Part shown: positions 8,461 through 16,759 of the stretch, in pieces
Layout of the letters: the number at the start of each line of letters is the position of its first letter
How positions within the stretch are numbered: the first letter of the stretch is position 1
DNA from: Micromonospora sp. RHAY321
GTDB lineage: Bacteria; Actinomycetota; Actinomycetes; Mycobacteriales; Micromonosporaceae
Direction: 5' to 3'
Length of the DNA stretch: 64,000 nt
Assembly: GCF_023896955.1 (NCBI RefSeq)
Contig: NZ_JAMHIW010000016.1
Coordinates: 1 to 64,000, forward strand
The notes under the pieces: generated by a model
The model's database searches: none
Seen by the model: the letters and a program-made list of their open reading frames with translations, nothing else
What the model was told of the DNA's origin: nothing
Translations under genes and position numbers: made by a program

Positions 8461-8964
8461 ATGCCGCACATGTGGTGGGTGGTGGCCGCGAGCGTGGTCG
8501 TGGGGCTGGTCGCGGCGTACCTCATCTGGACGGCCGGTCGGGTGGAGCGGCTGCAGGGCCGCGCGGAGCTGGCGGCCCGTGCCCTCGACGCCCACCTGCT
8601 GCGCCGGGCGGCGGCCGCGGCCGTGCTGGCCGAGCGGCGCTTCGGCGTCGAGCTGTACGCGGCGGCCCGGATCGCCCTGGACGCCCGCCCGGACGAGCGG
8701 GAGGCGGCGGAGAACGACCTGACCCGGCAGCTGCGCGGGGTGCAGCTCGACCCGGCCGATCCGGACTGCGCGGCGGTCATCGCCGCCAGCCGGCGGCTCG
8801 CCCTGTCCCGGCAGGTGCACACCGACCTGGTCCGTGACGCCCGGTCGGCGCGCAGCCGGCCGCTGGTGCGCCTGTTGCGGATGGGGCGGGGCCGGGAGTG
8901 GCCGCGCTACTTCGACATCGACGACCCGACCCTCACGGTGCCGGCGGACGTGCCCGCGAACTGA
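8461..8964 (+). CDS. Conserved membrane-anchored protein of unknown function
   Basis: 167 residues. An N-terminal membrane helix (WWVVAASVVVGLVAAYLIW, residues 5-23) is followed by a long, charged helical cytoplasmic region (residues 30-150) and a short acidic tail. No catalytic motif is visible. The topology (one helix, then helical bundle) recalls LemA-like proteins, but I cannot claim homology. Its position between pimA and pdxS suggests a conserved accessory gene of the PIM locus. The start codon ATG at 8461 follows CGGAG with suitable spacing. Confidence 0.7.
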   Translation: MPHMWWVVAASVVVGLVAAYLIWTAGRVERLQGRAELAARALDAHLLRRAAAAAVLAERRFGVELYAAARIALDARPDEREAAENDLTRQLRGVQLDPADPDCAAVIAASRRLALSRQVHTDLVRDARSARSRPLVRLLRMGRGREWPRYFDIDDPTLTVPADVPAN

Positions 8965-9102
8965 TCGGGAACCCCTCGGCCTGCCGGTGACGGGTGCCAC
9001 TGTGCAGGCCACCGGGGGTCTGATTGGCTGTCGGTACGGCGTTGACCTCCGCGTAGCATTTTCGCTGCCACCCCCAGAGCACGTCCCGAGGAGCGCCGAC
9101 CC

Positions 9103-10020
9103 GTGTCCGAAACCACCGCCCCGAACACCGGCACCACCCCCGTCGTCGGCACCGCCCGCGTCAAGCGGGGCATGGCCGAGATGCTCAAGGGTGGCGTGAT
9201 CATGGATGTGGTCAACGCCGAGCAGGCCAAGATCGCTGAGGACGCCGGCGCCGTCGCGGTGATGGCCCTGGAGCGGGTGCCCGCCGACATCCGCGCGCAG
9301 GGCGGGGTGTCCCGGATGAGCGACCCCGACATGATCGACGGGATCATCGAGGCGGTCTCCATCCCGGTGATGGCCAAGGCCCGCATCGGCCACTTCGTGG
9401 AGGCGCAGATCCTCCAGTCCCTCGGCGTGGACTACGTCGACGAGTCCGAGGTGCTCACCCCGGCCGACTACGCCAACCACATCGACAAGTGGGCCTTCAC
9501 CGTCCCCTTCGTCTGCGGTGCGACCAACCTGGGCGAGGCGCTGCGCCGGATCACCGAGGGCGCGGCCATGATCCGCTCCAAGGGCGAGGCCGGCACCGGT
9601 GACGTCTCCAACGCCACGACCCACATGCGGAAGATCCGCCAGGAGATCCGCCGGCTGTCCTCGCTGCCCACCGACGAGCTGTACGTCGCCGCCAAGGAGC
9701 TGCAGGCCCCGTACGAGCTGGTCAAGGAGGTCGCCGAGAGTGGCAAGCTGCCGGTGGTGCTGTTCACCGCCGGTGGGATCGCCACCCCGGCCGACGCGGC
9801 GATGATGATGCAGCTCGGCGCGGAGGGCGTCTTCGTCGGCTCCGGCATCTTCAAGGCCGGCAACCCGGCTCAGCGGGCCGCCGCGATCGTCAAGGCGACC
9901 ACCTTCCACGACGACCCGGACGTGCTGGCGAAGGTCTCCCGTGGCCTCGGCGAGGCGATGGTCGGCATCAACGTCGACGAGATCCCGCAGCCGCACCGCC
10001 TGGCCGAGCGCGGCTGGTGA
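9103..10020 (+). CDS. pdxS: Pyridoxal 5'-phosphate synthase, synthase subunit
   Basis: 305-residue TIM-barrel subunit of the DXP-independent vitamin B6 pathway. It condenses ribose 5-phosphate, glyceraldehyde 3-phosphate and ammonia into PLP; twelve copies form the core of the PdxST complex. The family signature MALERVPADIRAQGGVSRM and both catalytic lysines (VMAKARIGHF and IRSKGEAGTG) are present, and full length is normal. The GTG start at 9103 follows a GAGGAG. pdxT follows directly through a repeat that begins at the pdxS stop codon, so the two are co-transcribed. Confidence 0.97.
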   Translation: MSETTAPNTGTTPVVGTARVKRGMAEMLKGGVIMDVVNAEQAKIAEDAGAVAVMALERVPADIRAQGGVSRMSDPDMIDGIIEAVSIPVMAKARIGHFVEAQILQSLGVDYVDESEVLTPADYANHIDKWAFTVPFVCGATNLGEALRRITEGAAMIRSKGEAGTGDVSNATTHMRKIRQEIRRLSSLPTDELYVAAKELQAPYELVKEVAESGKLPVVLFTAGGIATPADAAMMMQLGAEGVFVGSGIFKAGNPAQRAAAIVKATTFHDDPDVLAKVSRGLGEAMVGINVDEIPQPHRLAERGW

Positions 10021-10076
10021 GCGCGGGCAGTGAGCCGCTCCTGCGAGCCCCGCGGTCACGAGCGAAGGAAGCAGTG
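10018..10076 (+). repeat. Coupling repeat, pdxS-pdxT copy
   Basis: Starts with the TGA of pdxS and ends just before the pdxT start. It shares TGAGCGCG, GTGAGCCG and the core GAGCCCCGCGGTCACGA with the copy at 56400-56457 in the same order and spacing. The 3' end (AAGGAA, 10065-10070) is the pdxT ribosome-binding site. It looks like a non-coding spacer unit that has spread between genes. Confidence 0.7.
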
Positions 10077-10685
10077 GTGACCATGACCGGGCCCACCATC
10101 GGTGTGCTCGCGCTGCAGGGGGACGTCCGCGAGCACGTGGCGGCGCTGGCCGCGGCGGGCGCGGACGCCCGCCCGGTCCGCCGTCCGGCGGAGCTGGACG
10201 CGGTCGACGGGCTGGTCATCCCCGGGGGCGAGTCCACCACCATCAGCAAGCTGGCCGACATCTTCGAGATGCGGGAGCCGATCGACAAGCGGATCGCCGG
10301 CGGCATGCCGGTCTACGGATCCTGCGCCGGCATGATCATGTTGGCCACGGAGGTGCTCGACGGCCGACCGGACCAGCGCGGCTTCGCCGGCATCGACATG
10401 ACCGTCCGGCGCAACGCGTTCGGCCGGCAGGTCGACTCGTTCGAGGCGCCAGTGGAGATCACCGGGGTTCCGGGTGAGCCGTTCCACGCCGTGTTCATCC
10501 GCGCGCCGTGGGTCGAGCGGGTCGGTGACGGCGTCGAGGTGATCGGTACGGTGACCGGTGGCCCGGCCGCCGACCGGATCGTGGCGGTCCGGCAGGGCAA
10601 CCTCCTGGCCACCTCGTTCCACCCGGAGCTGACCGGTGACCTGCGCGTGCACGCGTACTTCGTGGAGCTGGTGCGGGCCGCCTGA
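10077..10685 (+). CDS. pdxT: Pyridoxal 5'-phosphate synthase, glutaminase subunit
   Basis: 202-residue class I glutaminase that hydrolyses glutamine and feeds ammonia to PdxS. The catalytic triad is visible: Cys in VYGSCAGMI, His and Glu in SFHPEL. The glutamine-binding GGESTTISKL motif is also complete. GTG at 10077 is chosen because AAGGAA lies 6 nt upstream and the protein then has family length; an ATG two codons later (10083) is the alternative, and the frame is open back to the pdxS stop only through repeat sequence. Operon partner of pdxS. Confidence 0.95.
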   Translation: MTMTGPTIGVLALQGDVREHVAALAAAGADARPVRRPAELDAVDGLVIPGGESTTISKLADIFEMREPIDKRIAGGMPVYGSCAGMIMLATEVLDGRPDQRGFAGIDMTVRRNAFGRQVDSFEAPVEITGVPGEPFHAVFIRAPWVERVGDGVEVIGTVTGGPAADRIVAVRQGNLLATSFHPELTGDLRVHAYFVELVRAA

Positions 10686-10794
10686 GCGCGGACGCCGGCC
10701 ACCCCGGCACCCGGGCGGGCATGTTTCCCCGCCTCCGGTCGTTGTCCTCTGGGTGGTCCGGGTGCCCTGACGGCACCCCGAGCGGGTCCCGGGT

Positions 10795-10825
10795 GTGACA
10801 TGCCCGGGTGTGACCTCGGTAAGAT
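10795..10825 (+). promoter_or_regulatory. Candidate yebC promoter
   Basis: GTGACA (10795-10800) and TAAGAT (10820-10825) are separated by 19 nt in the 272-nt gap upstream of yebC, leaving a leader of about 130 nt. Spacing is long, so this is tentative. No gene is visible in the gap. Confidence 0.3.
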
Positions 10826-10957
10826 TGCCGCGGTTCGGCAGGGCCGTCGCCCGGCGCGGCATTTCCCGCGGAGCCGACCGGCCGCCGGATCACCGGATGC
10901 GGCGCGTGATCGGTGCGGCAGTCGACGCAGGCGTGGAATGACAGACGGAGGTAGAAG

Positions 10958-11710
10958 ATGTCCGGCCACTCAAAGTGGGCGACGACCAAGCACAAGAAGG
11001 CCGTCATCGACGCCAAGCGCGGCAAGATGTTCGCCAAGCTGATCAAGAACGTCGAGGTGGCCGCGCGGACCGGCGGTGGCGACCCCTCCGGCAACCCGAC
11101 GCTCTACGACGCCATCCAGAAGGCGAAGAAGAGCTCGGTGCCGAACGACAACATCGACCGCGCGGTCAAGCGGGGCTCCGGCCTGGAGGCCGGCGGCGCC
11201 GACTGGCAGACCATCATGTACGAGGGCTACGGCCCGAACGGCGTGGCGATGCTGATCGAGTGCCTCACGGACAACCGCAACCGGGCGGCGACCGAGGTGC
11301 GCACCGCGCTGACCCGCAACGGCGGCTCGCTCGCCGACGCCGGCTCCGTGTCGTACATGTTCTCCCGCAAGGGCGTGGTGATCGTCCCCAAGGAGGGCAC
11401 CAGCGAGGACGACGTCATGATGGCCGTCCTCGACGCCGGCGCCGAGGAGGTCAACGACCTCGGTGAGGCGTACGAGGTGGTCTCCGAGCCGACCGATCTG
11501 GTCGCCGTCCGCACGGCGCTGCAGGACGCCGGCATCGAGTACGAGTCGGCCGAGTCGTCCCTCATCCCCAGCATGAACATTCCGCTGGACGAGGAGGGCG
11601 CGCGCAAGATCTTCAAGCTGATCGACGTCCTGGAGGACTGCGACGACGTGCAGAACGTCTACGCGAACTTCGACGTCAGCGACGACGTGATGGCCGCGGT
11701 GGACGCCTGA
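10958..11710 (+). CDS. yebC: YebC/TACO1-family transcription or translation regulator
   Basis: 250-residue member of the YebC/PmpR family, proteins known as DNA-binding regulators and, more recently, as factors that relieve ribosome stalling. The hallmark N-terminus SGHSKWATTKHKKAVIDAKRG, the SVPNDNIDRAVKRG block and the C-terminal DCDDVQNVYANFDV are intact. ATG at 10958 follows GGAGG at ideal distance. In many actinobacteria this gene directly precedes ruvC; here ruvC begins 43.5 kb later, and a DUF402 gene follows instead with 2 nt between them. Confidence 0.95.
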   Translation: MSGHSKWATTKHKKAVIDAKRGKMFAKLIKNVEVAARTGGGDPSGNPTLYDAIQKAKKSSVPNDNIDRAVKRGSGLEAGGADWQTIMYEGYGPNGVAMLIECLTDNRNRAATEVRTALTRNGGSLADAGSVSYMFSRKGVVIVPKEGTSEDDVMMAVLDAGAEEVNDLGEAYEVVSEPTDLVAVRTALQDAGIEYESAESSLIPSMNIPLDEEGARKIFKLIDVLEDCDDVQNVYANFDVSDDVMAAVDA

Positions 11711-11712
11711 CC

Positions 11713-12336
11713 GTGGCGATGCCTGACCGGTTCGCGCCGGGCGACGTGGTCGTCCGGCGCGAAGTTCTGCTCGGTGAGGTCTGGTTCGGCTGCCCGACGA
11801 TCTGCGTCGAGGACTCGCCCGACCTGCTGGCCCTCTACCTCCCGCCGGGGGCCGAGTTCGGCTTCCCGGAGGCCGGCGCCTTCCCCTGCGGGCGGCACCC
11901 GTGGCAGACCGCCGGGCACCGGGCCTGGAGCGGGCACGGCAAGTTGATGGTGCAGCGTCCTGGCGAGGCGCACTCGGTCGACGTGTTCTGGACGGGTCCG
12001 GAGCGTGACTTCGCCGGCTGGTACTTCAACCTCCAGGACCCGCTTCGGCGTACGCCGATCGGGGTGGACACCCTGGACCACGAGCTGGACCTGTGGTGGG
12101 GCGCGGACGCCGACCGGTATGTCTGGAAGGACGTGGAGATGTTCGCGCAGCGCCTCGTGGAGGGGCGCTACCCGGGCATGGAGGACGCGATCCGAGGCGA
12201 GGGCGACCGGATCGCCGCCCTGCTCGACGCGGGCCAGCGCTGGTGGGACCCGGGGTGGGCGTCCTGGCAACCCGACCCGTCCTGGCCTGTGCCCCGGTTG
12301 CCGGCCGGCTGGGACAGGGTGCCGGCCGTCCGCTGA
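11713..12336 (+). CDS. DUF402 domain protein
   Basis: 207 residues. A beta-rich core contains the DUF402 pattern VFWTGPERDFAGWYFNLQDPLRRTPIGVDTLD-like segment (residues about 96-125), with acidic residues that in related nucleoside-diphosphatase-type members bind metal (LDHELDLWW). The C-terminal part is Trp-rich. The exact reaction is unknown. GTG at 11713 starts 2 nt after the yebC stop, suggesting translational coupling; an ATG two codons later is an alternative. Convergent with the HTH gene that ends 11 nt downstream. Confidence 0.75.
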   Translation: MAMPDRFAPGDVVVRREVLLGEVWFGCPTICVEDSPDLLALYLPPGAEFGFPEAGAFPCGRHPWQTAGHRAWSGHGKLMVQRPGEAHSVDVFWTGPERDFAGWYFNLQDPLRRTPIGVDTLDHELDLWWGADADRYVWKDVEMFAQRLVEGRYPGMEDAIRGEGDRIAALLDAGQRWWDPGWASWQPDPSWPVPRLPAGWDRVPAVR

Positions 12337-12347
12337 GCCGACGACCG

Positions 12348-13373
12348 TCAGCCGCCGGGCAGCAGGTCGACCAGGAACTCCTGGTCCGCGCCGCCGGTGC
12401 ACGGTTCGGCGAGCGCCTCGGCCGACACCTCGGTGTCGTCGTCGCGGAGGCCGACGCACCGGTCGCTGTGGGCCGGCCGGATGCGGTAGGCGGTGGGCGC
12501 CGATCCGGTGGGCTCGAAACGGAACAACTGTGGCCACGTGGTCGGGTCGCACTTCTGCCAGGGCCAGGGTTCGAGCAGATCGCGACCCGGATCCTCGGCG
12601 CGGATGGTGAGACAGCCCGGTCCGTGCGCGGGGTGGTCCCACTTGATGAAGTACAGACCGTCGGCTGCCGGCTCCACGTAGGTGTCCGGCGGGGTGGCCT
12701 CGGCGCAGGGGCGCTGGACGGCCACCTCGCTGTGGTACCGGCCGGTGCGGTCACGCCCCTCGGTGAGGCAGAGCTGAGGGGCGCGGGCGGGGCGGATCTG
12801 GCTCCGGCCGCCGCTCGGCGCGGTCGACGGGCTGGCGCCGACAGTCGGCGTGGCCGAAGGGCTGCCGCCCACCGAGGCGTGCTCTGCCGCCGGCCGCCGC
12901 TCGTCATCCGGTCGCAGGAACCACACGCCCGCGCCGAGCGCGGCCAGCAGGGCACCGACGACGAGCAGTGCCAGCGGTGCTGGTCGCGCTGACCAGCGCG
13001 GGCGGGCCCCGCCCGGCTGCACCGCCGCCGGGGCCACGGCCGGTGCGCTATTGCCGGCTGGTGGGTGGTCCGGCGGGGGCGATGCCCGGGCGTACGGGCC
13101 GGCGGCGAGTCGGTCCCGCACCCGCAGCCACTCCTGCACCTGGTCCTCCGCGCCGCAGGCGCGGACGAAGGCGGCCAGCACCTCGGGTCGCGGCAGGGTG
13201 GAGCGGCCCAGGACGTCGGCGGCGGTGCTGCGGGCCAGCACGTCACCGGCCGCGGCCGCGCGTTGCTCCAGTTGCCGGTAGGTGAGTCGGGACCGTTCCT
13301 TGAGCCGGCGCAGCAGATCGACGAACTCCGCCGGGTCGGTCGCCTCGTCCGGTCGTAGCTCCCCCGTGTCCAT
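12348..13373 (-). CDS. Membrane-spanning XRE-type HTH protein with C-terminal ricin-like lectin domain
   Basis: 341 residues from ATG 13373, chosen because TGGAG lies 9 nt upstream and the regulator domain begins there. Residues 15-90 resemble the Cro/C1-type HTH of actinobacterial signalling proteins (FVDLLRRLKERSRLTYRQLE). Residues 92-132 are Pro/Ala-rich; about 133-153 is a single membrane helix (PLALLVVGALLAALGAGVW). After a Ser/Pro/Thr linker, residues about 199-341 look like a ricin-type beta-trefoil with paired cysteines (CLTEG, QRPC, CLTIR, QKC, CVGL, EPC). The layout suggests an outside carbohydrate sensor coupled to a cytoplasmic HTH. The reading frame continues upstream without a stop into a secreted-protein remnant (13374-13853), so a longer fusion protein is possible. 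Confidence 0.7.
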   Translation of the reverse strand: MDTGELRPDEATDPAEFVDLLRRLKERSRLTYRQLEQRAAAAGDVLARSTAADVLGRSTLPRPEVLAAFVRACGAEDQVQEWLRVRDRLAAGPYARASPPPDHPPAGNSAPAVAPAAVQPGGARPRWSARPAPLALLVVGALLAALGAGVWFLRPDDERRPAAEHASVGGSPSATPTVGASPSTAPSGGRSQIRPARAPQLCLTEGRDRTGRYHSEVAVQRPCAEATPPDTYVEPAADGLYFIKWDHPAHGPGCLTIRAEDPGRDLLEPWPWQKCDPTTWPQLFRFEPTGSAPTAYRIRPAHSDRCVGLRDDDTEVSAEALAEPCTGGADQEFLVDLLPGG

Positions 13374-13853
13374 CGCCCGATTCTCCAGACACCCGTGGCC
13401 GTAGGGCAAACCGTCCCTGATGGACTGTCCGCGATTCTGGTCGACGGCCGAGGTGAAGGGCGTGTCCACCCGGGAGACCGAGACGCGCAGCGAGCGGTTG
13501 ACGTCGGCGGAGGCGTCGAACCGCAGCCGGTACGCCTGCCCGGCGGTCACGCCGAACTCGAAGTGGCCGACGAGGTCGTCCCAGGTGGGCCTGGTGGCCG
13601 GTCCGGCGGTGCGGATGCGCAGCTGTCCGGCGTCGACGGTCGTGCTGGTCGCGGCGAGCCGCTTCCACCAGGGCTCGGTGCTGCCGTTGTCGAACGTGCC
13701 GTTGAGTATCAGGTCGGCCGGGGCGGCGGCGGCCGGTGCGGGACGGACGACGGCCGCGAGCGTGCTCGCGAGCACGACGGCCAGCACCACGCTGAGCAGC
13801 CGGCGGAGCCGCCGTGGCTCGCCGTGGTGCCGCGGGTCGATCGGTGGGGTCAT
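13374..13853 (-). pseudogene. 5' remnant of a secreted CBM-bearing protein, fused in frame to the HTH gene
   Basis: Opens with an ATG (13853) and an export signal (two Arg pairs in RRLRRLL, then a hydrophobic stretch ending AAAAPA near residue 45). It continues with a carbohydrate-binding-module-like start, LILNGTFDNGSTEPWW, and the strand pattern AGQAYRLRFDASADVNRSL typical of family 4/9 CBMs in glycoside hydrolases. The module stops abruptly after about residue 140 (SAVDQN), well short of a full CBM. About 20 unrelated residues follow and then, without a stop codon, the HTH gene. Most likely a deletion removed the rest of the enzyme. Whether a fused product is made is unknown. Confidence 0.6.
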
Positions 13854-13929
13854 GGAGAGCCTTTCCGGTCCGGGAGCGGCGACGACCGGGTCGTTGCCGT
13901 GAGGATCGGCTCACCGTAGGAATGTTCGC

Positions 13930-13952
13930 CCTGTTCGCAGCCGCCGAACAGG
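13930..13952 (-). terminator. Hairpin after the ABC-2 permease gene
   Basis: CCTGTTCG and CGAACAGG form a perfect 8-bp stem with a 7-nt loop, between the end of the exporter operon and the secreted-protein remnant. It could terminate the exporter transcript or act as an operator. No T-tract follows. Confidence 0.4.
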
Positions 13953-14003
13953 CGTTCGGGCCGGTGCCGTACGAGCGGTGGACGGCAGCGGGCGGAGCAT
14001 CGG

Positions 14004-15065
14004 TCAGCCGATGGTCTCCCGCTCCCGCCACGCGGCGCGCAGGGAGGTCCGGCCGTTGGTCCGCAGCAGCGACCCCTCGTAGATGCGGGCCCCGGCGACC
14101 ACGAAGGCGCCGGCGCCGACGAGCAGGATGGCCAGCGAGACGATGGGCTCCCAACCGGCCGCGTCCCCGGTGAAGAGCCGCAGTGGCATCGCCGTCGGCG
14201 ACGAGATGGGCAGGTAGGACAGCACCCGCATGGCGGTGGCGTTGTCGTTGAGGAAGATCACCGCGAAGAACGGCAGCATGACGGCGAGCTGCACCGGCGT
14301 GGACACACCGGCGATGTCCTCCTGCCGGTTGACCAGCGCTCCGGCCGCCGCCCACATCGCGGCCAGCAACACGAAGCCGAGCAGGAAGAACGGCACGAAC
14401 CAGCCGATCGCCGGGGCGAGCAGGGTGAGCAGGTCACCGCTGTCCCCGATCTGCATGCCGACGACGGCGACGACGGCGATCAGCGCGATCTGCCCGAGCG
14501 CCAGGATGCCGCCGGCGATCACCTTGCCGGCCAGCAACGCCCGTACCGGGATGGCCGCGACGAGGATCTCCACGATCCGGGTCTGCTTCTCCTCGGTGAC
14601 GCTCTGGGCGATCTGCAGGCCGAAGGTCTGGGAGGTGATGAAGAAGACGAACGCGAAGACGAACGGCACCAGGAACGCCACCACCGGGTCGACCGCGTCC
14701 GGGTCCAGCAGCCGTAGCGGGGGAGCGCTGCTCAGCGCCCGCACCACGTCGTCGGGAGCCTCGTCCATGGCGAGCACCGTCGGACCGGCGACCACCGCGG
14801 CGTCCACGTCGCCGTCGCGGACGGCCTGTTCGGCGGCGCGGTCGTCGGGCACCACGTGGACGTCGAGACCGGCGGCCCGCAGCGGGCCGGCGGCGTCCTG
14901 GGTCACGGCGACGCTCTCCGGCCCGCCGGACAGCAGCGGCGGGAGGATCGTGCCGGCGGCGGCGATCAGCAGGAAGAAGAGCGTGCCGAACAGGAAGGTC
15001 TTGTCGCGCAGCTTGACCCGGATCTCGCGGGCGGCGACCAGCCGGGTGGCCTGGTAGGTGTTCAC
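14004..15065 (-). CDS. ABC-2 type permease (NatB/YhaP-like exporter subunit)
   Basis: 353-residue membrane subunit of an ABC exporter. One N-terminal helix (FLFGTLFFLLIAAAGTIL) is followed by a large external domain (residues about 45-160), then five to six helices. The segment EEKQTRIVEILVAAIPVRALLAGK is the hallmark of the NatB-type Na+/drug export permeases. The GTG start at 15065 overlaps the stop of the ATPase gene by 4 nt, showing translational coupling. Together they form a two-gene exporter whose substrate is unknown. A NarL-type two-component system lies immediately upstream on the same strand. Confidence 0.85.
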   Translation of the reverse strand: MNTYQATRLVAAREIRVKLRDKTFLFGTLFFLLIAAAGTILPPLLSGGPESVAVTQDAAGPLRAAGLDVHVVPDDRAAEQAVRDGDVDAAVVAGPTVLAMDEAPDDVVRALSSAPPLRLLDPDAVDPVVAFLVPFVFAFVFFITSQTFGLQIAQSVTEEKQTRIVEILVAAIPVRALLAGKVIAGGILALGQIALIAVVAVVGMQIGDSGDLLTLLAPAIGWFVPFFLLGFVLLAAMWAAAGALVNRQEDIAGVSTPVQLAVMLPFFAVIFLNDNATAMRVLSYLPISSPTAMPLRLFTGDAAGWEPIVSLAILLVGAGAFVVAGARIYEGSLLRTNGRTSLRAAWRERETIG

Positions 15066-15955
15066 TGGGTGACCTCTCGGAAGATCTCGGTGAGCGACGG
15101 GGTGACCGGGCGGAAGGCGCGTACCGGGCCTCGGGCCAGGGCTGCCCGCAGCACCGCCTGCTCGTCGGCGCCGAGGGCGAGGTCGAAGACCGCGCGGGCG
15201 CCGTCGAGGTCCACCAGGGTCACGTCGGGCTGGTCGCGCAGCCAGCCCGCGTCGGTGTCGACCACCAACTCGAAGCGGGGCAGGGTGTACGTCGCGCGCA
15301 ACTGCTCGCGGCTGCCGGCGGCTCGGATCGTGCCGTCCGCGATGATCACCAGGTCGTCGCACAGCCGCTCGACCACGTCGAGCTGGTGACTGGAGAAGAG
15401 CACCGGCGCGCCCGCGGCGGCCCGCTCCCGCAGCACCGTCACGACCGTGTCGACGGCCAGCGGGTCCAGGCCCGAGAACGGCTCGTCGAGCACCAGCACC
15501 TCGGGATCGTGCACCAGCGCGGCGGCGATCTGGGCGCGCTGCTGGTTGCCCAGCGACAGCGTCTCCAGGAGGTCGTCGCCGCGCTCGTCGAGGCCGACCC
15601 GTTCCAGCAGCGTGTCCGTGCTGCGCCGGGCCGCGCCCGCGTCCAGCCCGTGCAGGCGACCCAGGTAGGTCACCTGTTCCCGGACGGTCATCTTCGGATA
15701 GAGGCCGCGTTCCTCCGGCATGTAGCCGAACCGCTGCCGGTCCTCCCGGGTCAGTGGGGCACCCTGCCAGGTGACCGTCCCGGCGTCCGGGGCGAGTACG
15801 CCCAGGATGATCCGCATGGTGGTGGTCTTGCCGGCGCCGTTGGCGCCGACGAAGCCGGTCATCCGGCCGGCCGTCACCTCGAAGGACACGTTCTTGAGCA
15901 CCTGCCGGTCGCCGAAGCTGCGGTCGACACCGTCCAGGCGGAGGGTTCTGGTCAC
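15062..15955 (-). CDS. ABC transporter ATP-binding protein (NatA-like)
   Basis: 297-residue nucleotide-binding subunit. Walker A GANGAGKTTT (about residue 37), Q-loop region FGYMPEERGLYPKMTV, signature LSLGNQQ, Walker B VLVLDEP and the H-loop SSHQ are all intact. The signature reads LSLGN rather than LSGGQ, as in the NatA/YhaQ group. The C-terminal 80 residues carry the extra domain common in drug/ion exporters (RFELVVDTDAG, SLTEIFREVTQ). Coupled by a 4-nt overlap to the permease gene. Confidence 0.9.
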   Translation of the reverse strand: MTRTLRLDGVDRSFGDRQVLKNVSFEVTAGRMTGFVGANGAGKTTTMRIILGVLAPDAGTVTWQGAPLTREDRQRFGYMPEERGLYPKMTVREQVTYLGRLHGLDAGAARRSTDTLLERVGLDERGDDLLETLSLGNQQRAQIAAALVHDPEVLVLDEPFSGLDPLAVDTVVTVLRERAAAGAPVLFSSHQLDVVERLCDDLVIIADGTIRAAGSREQLRATYTLPRFELVVDTDAGWLRDQPDVTLVDLDGARAVFDLALGADEQAVLRAALARGPVRAFRPVTPSLTEIFREVTQ

Positions 15956-16036
15956 GCACCCACGCTAGATCGAACAGGTCGGTGCGCCGTCCGCCCGCCG
16001 GCTGAGCCGGTGGGTCCACCGCGCGACGGATGCCGG

Positions 16037-16759
16037 TCAGCCGCCGGGGCGGACGACCCCGTTCTCGTACGCGAAGACCACCGCCTGCACCCGGTCGCGC
16101 AGGCCGAGCTTGGCCAGCACCCGGCTCACGTGCGTCTTCACCGTCGCCTCGCCCAGGTGCATGGTCGCGGCGATCTCCACGTTGCTCGATCCGGCGGCGA
16201 GCAGCATCAGCACCTCCCGCTCGCGGGGGGTCAGCTCGCGCAGTGCGGCCTCGGCGTCCGGCCCCCGGTGGGCGGTGCCCGTCGGATCGCCGGGACGGGC
16301 GAAGGTGGAGATCACCCGACGGGTGATCTCCGGGGCGAGCAGGCCGTCGCCCCTGGCCAGCACCCTGATCGCTTCGACCAGTTCCTCCGGTGTCCCGTTC
16401 TTGAGCAGGAAGCCGCTGGCACCGGCCCGCAGCGCGGCGAACAGGTAGTCGTCGCGGTCGAAGGTGGTGAGGATCAGCACGGCCGGCGCGCCGGGCCCGT
16501 CCCCGGTGATCCTCCGGGTTGCCTCCAGCCCGTCCATCCCGGGCATCTCCACGTCCATCAGCACCACGTCCGGTCGGGTGGCCCGGGTCATGGTGACGGC
16601 ACGCTCGCCGTCCGACGCCTCGCCCACCACCTCGAGGTCGTCCTCCACCTCGAGGATGACCCGGAAGCCGGTGCGGACCAGGTGCTGGTCGTCGGCGAGC
16701 AGCACACGGATCCGCTCGTCCGCGCCCGGAAGCCGGGGGTCGCCCGGCGGGGTGGTCAC
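16037..16759 (-). CDS. NarL/FixJ-family response regulator
   Basis: 240 residues. Receiver domain 16-130 with acidic pocket in LLADDQ, phospho-acceptor Asp in VVLMDVEMPG, Thr in ILTTFD and Lys in FLLKNG. A LuxR-type HTH closes the protein (LTPREREVLMLLAAGSSNVEIA, TVKTHVSRVLAKLGLRDR). GTG at 16759 overlaps the stop of the kinase gene by 4 nt, which fixes the start. It probably controls the adjacent NatAB exporter; that target is an inference from location. Confidence 0.92.
   Translation of the reverse strand: MTTPPGDPRLPGADERIRVLLADDQHLVRTGFRVILEVEDDLEVVGEASDGERAVTMTRATRPDVVLMDVEMPGMDGLEATRRITGDGPGAPAVLILTTFDRDDYLFAALRAGASGFLLKNGTPEELVEAIRVLARGDGLLAPEITRRVISTFARPGDPTGTAHRGPDAEAALRELTPREREVLMLLAAGSSNVEIAATMHLGEATVKTHVSRVLAKLGLRDRVQAVVFAYENGVVRPGG

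Noticed and set aside
9024..9059. Possible pdxS promoter (TTGGCT or TTGACC with TAGCAT)
   Set aside because: Neither -35 candidate has acceptable spacing to TAGCAT at 9054-9059, so no promoter is called.
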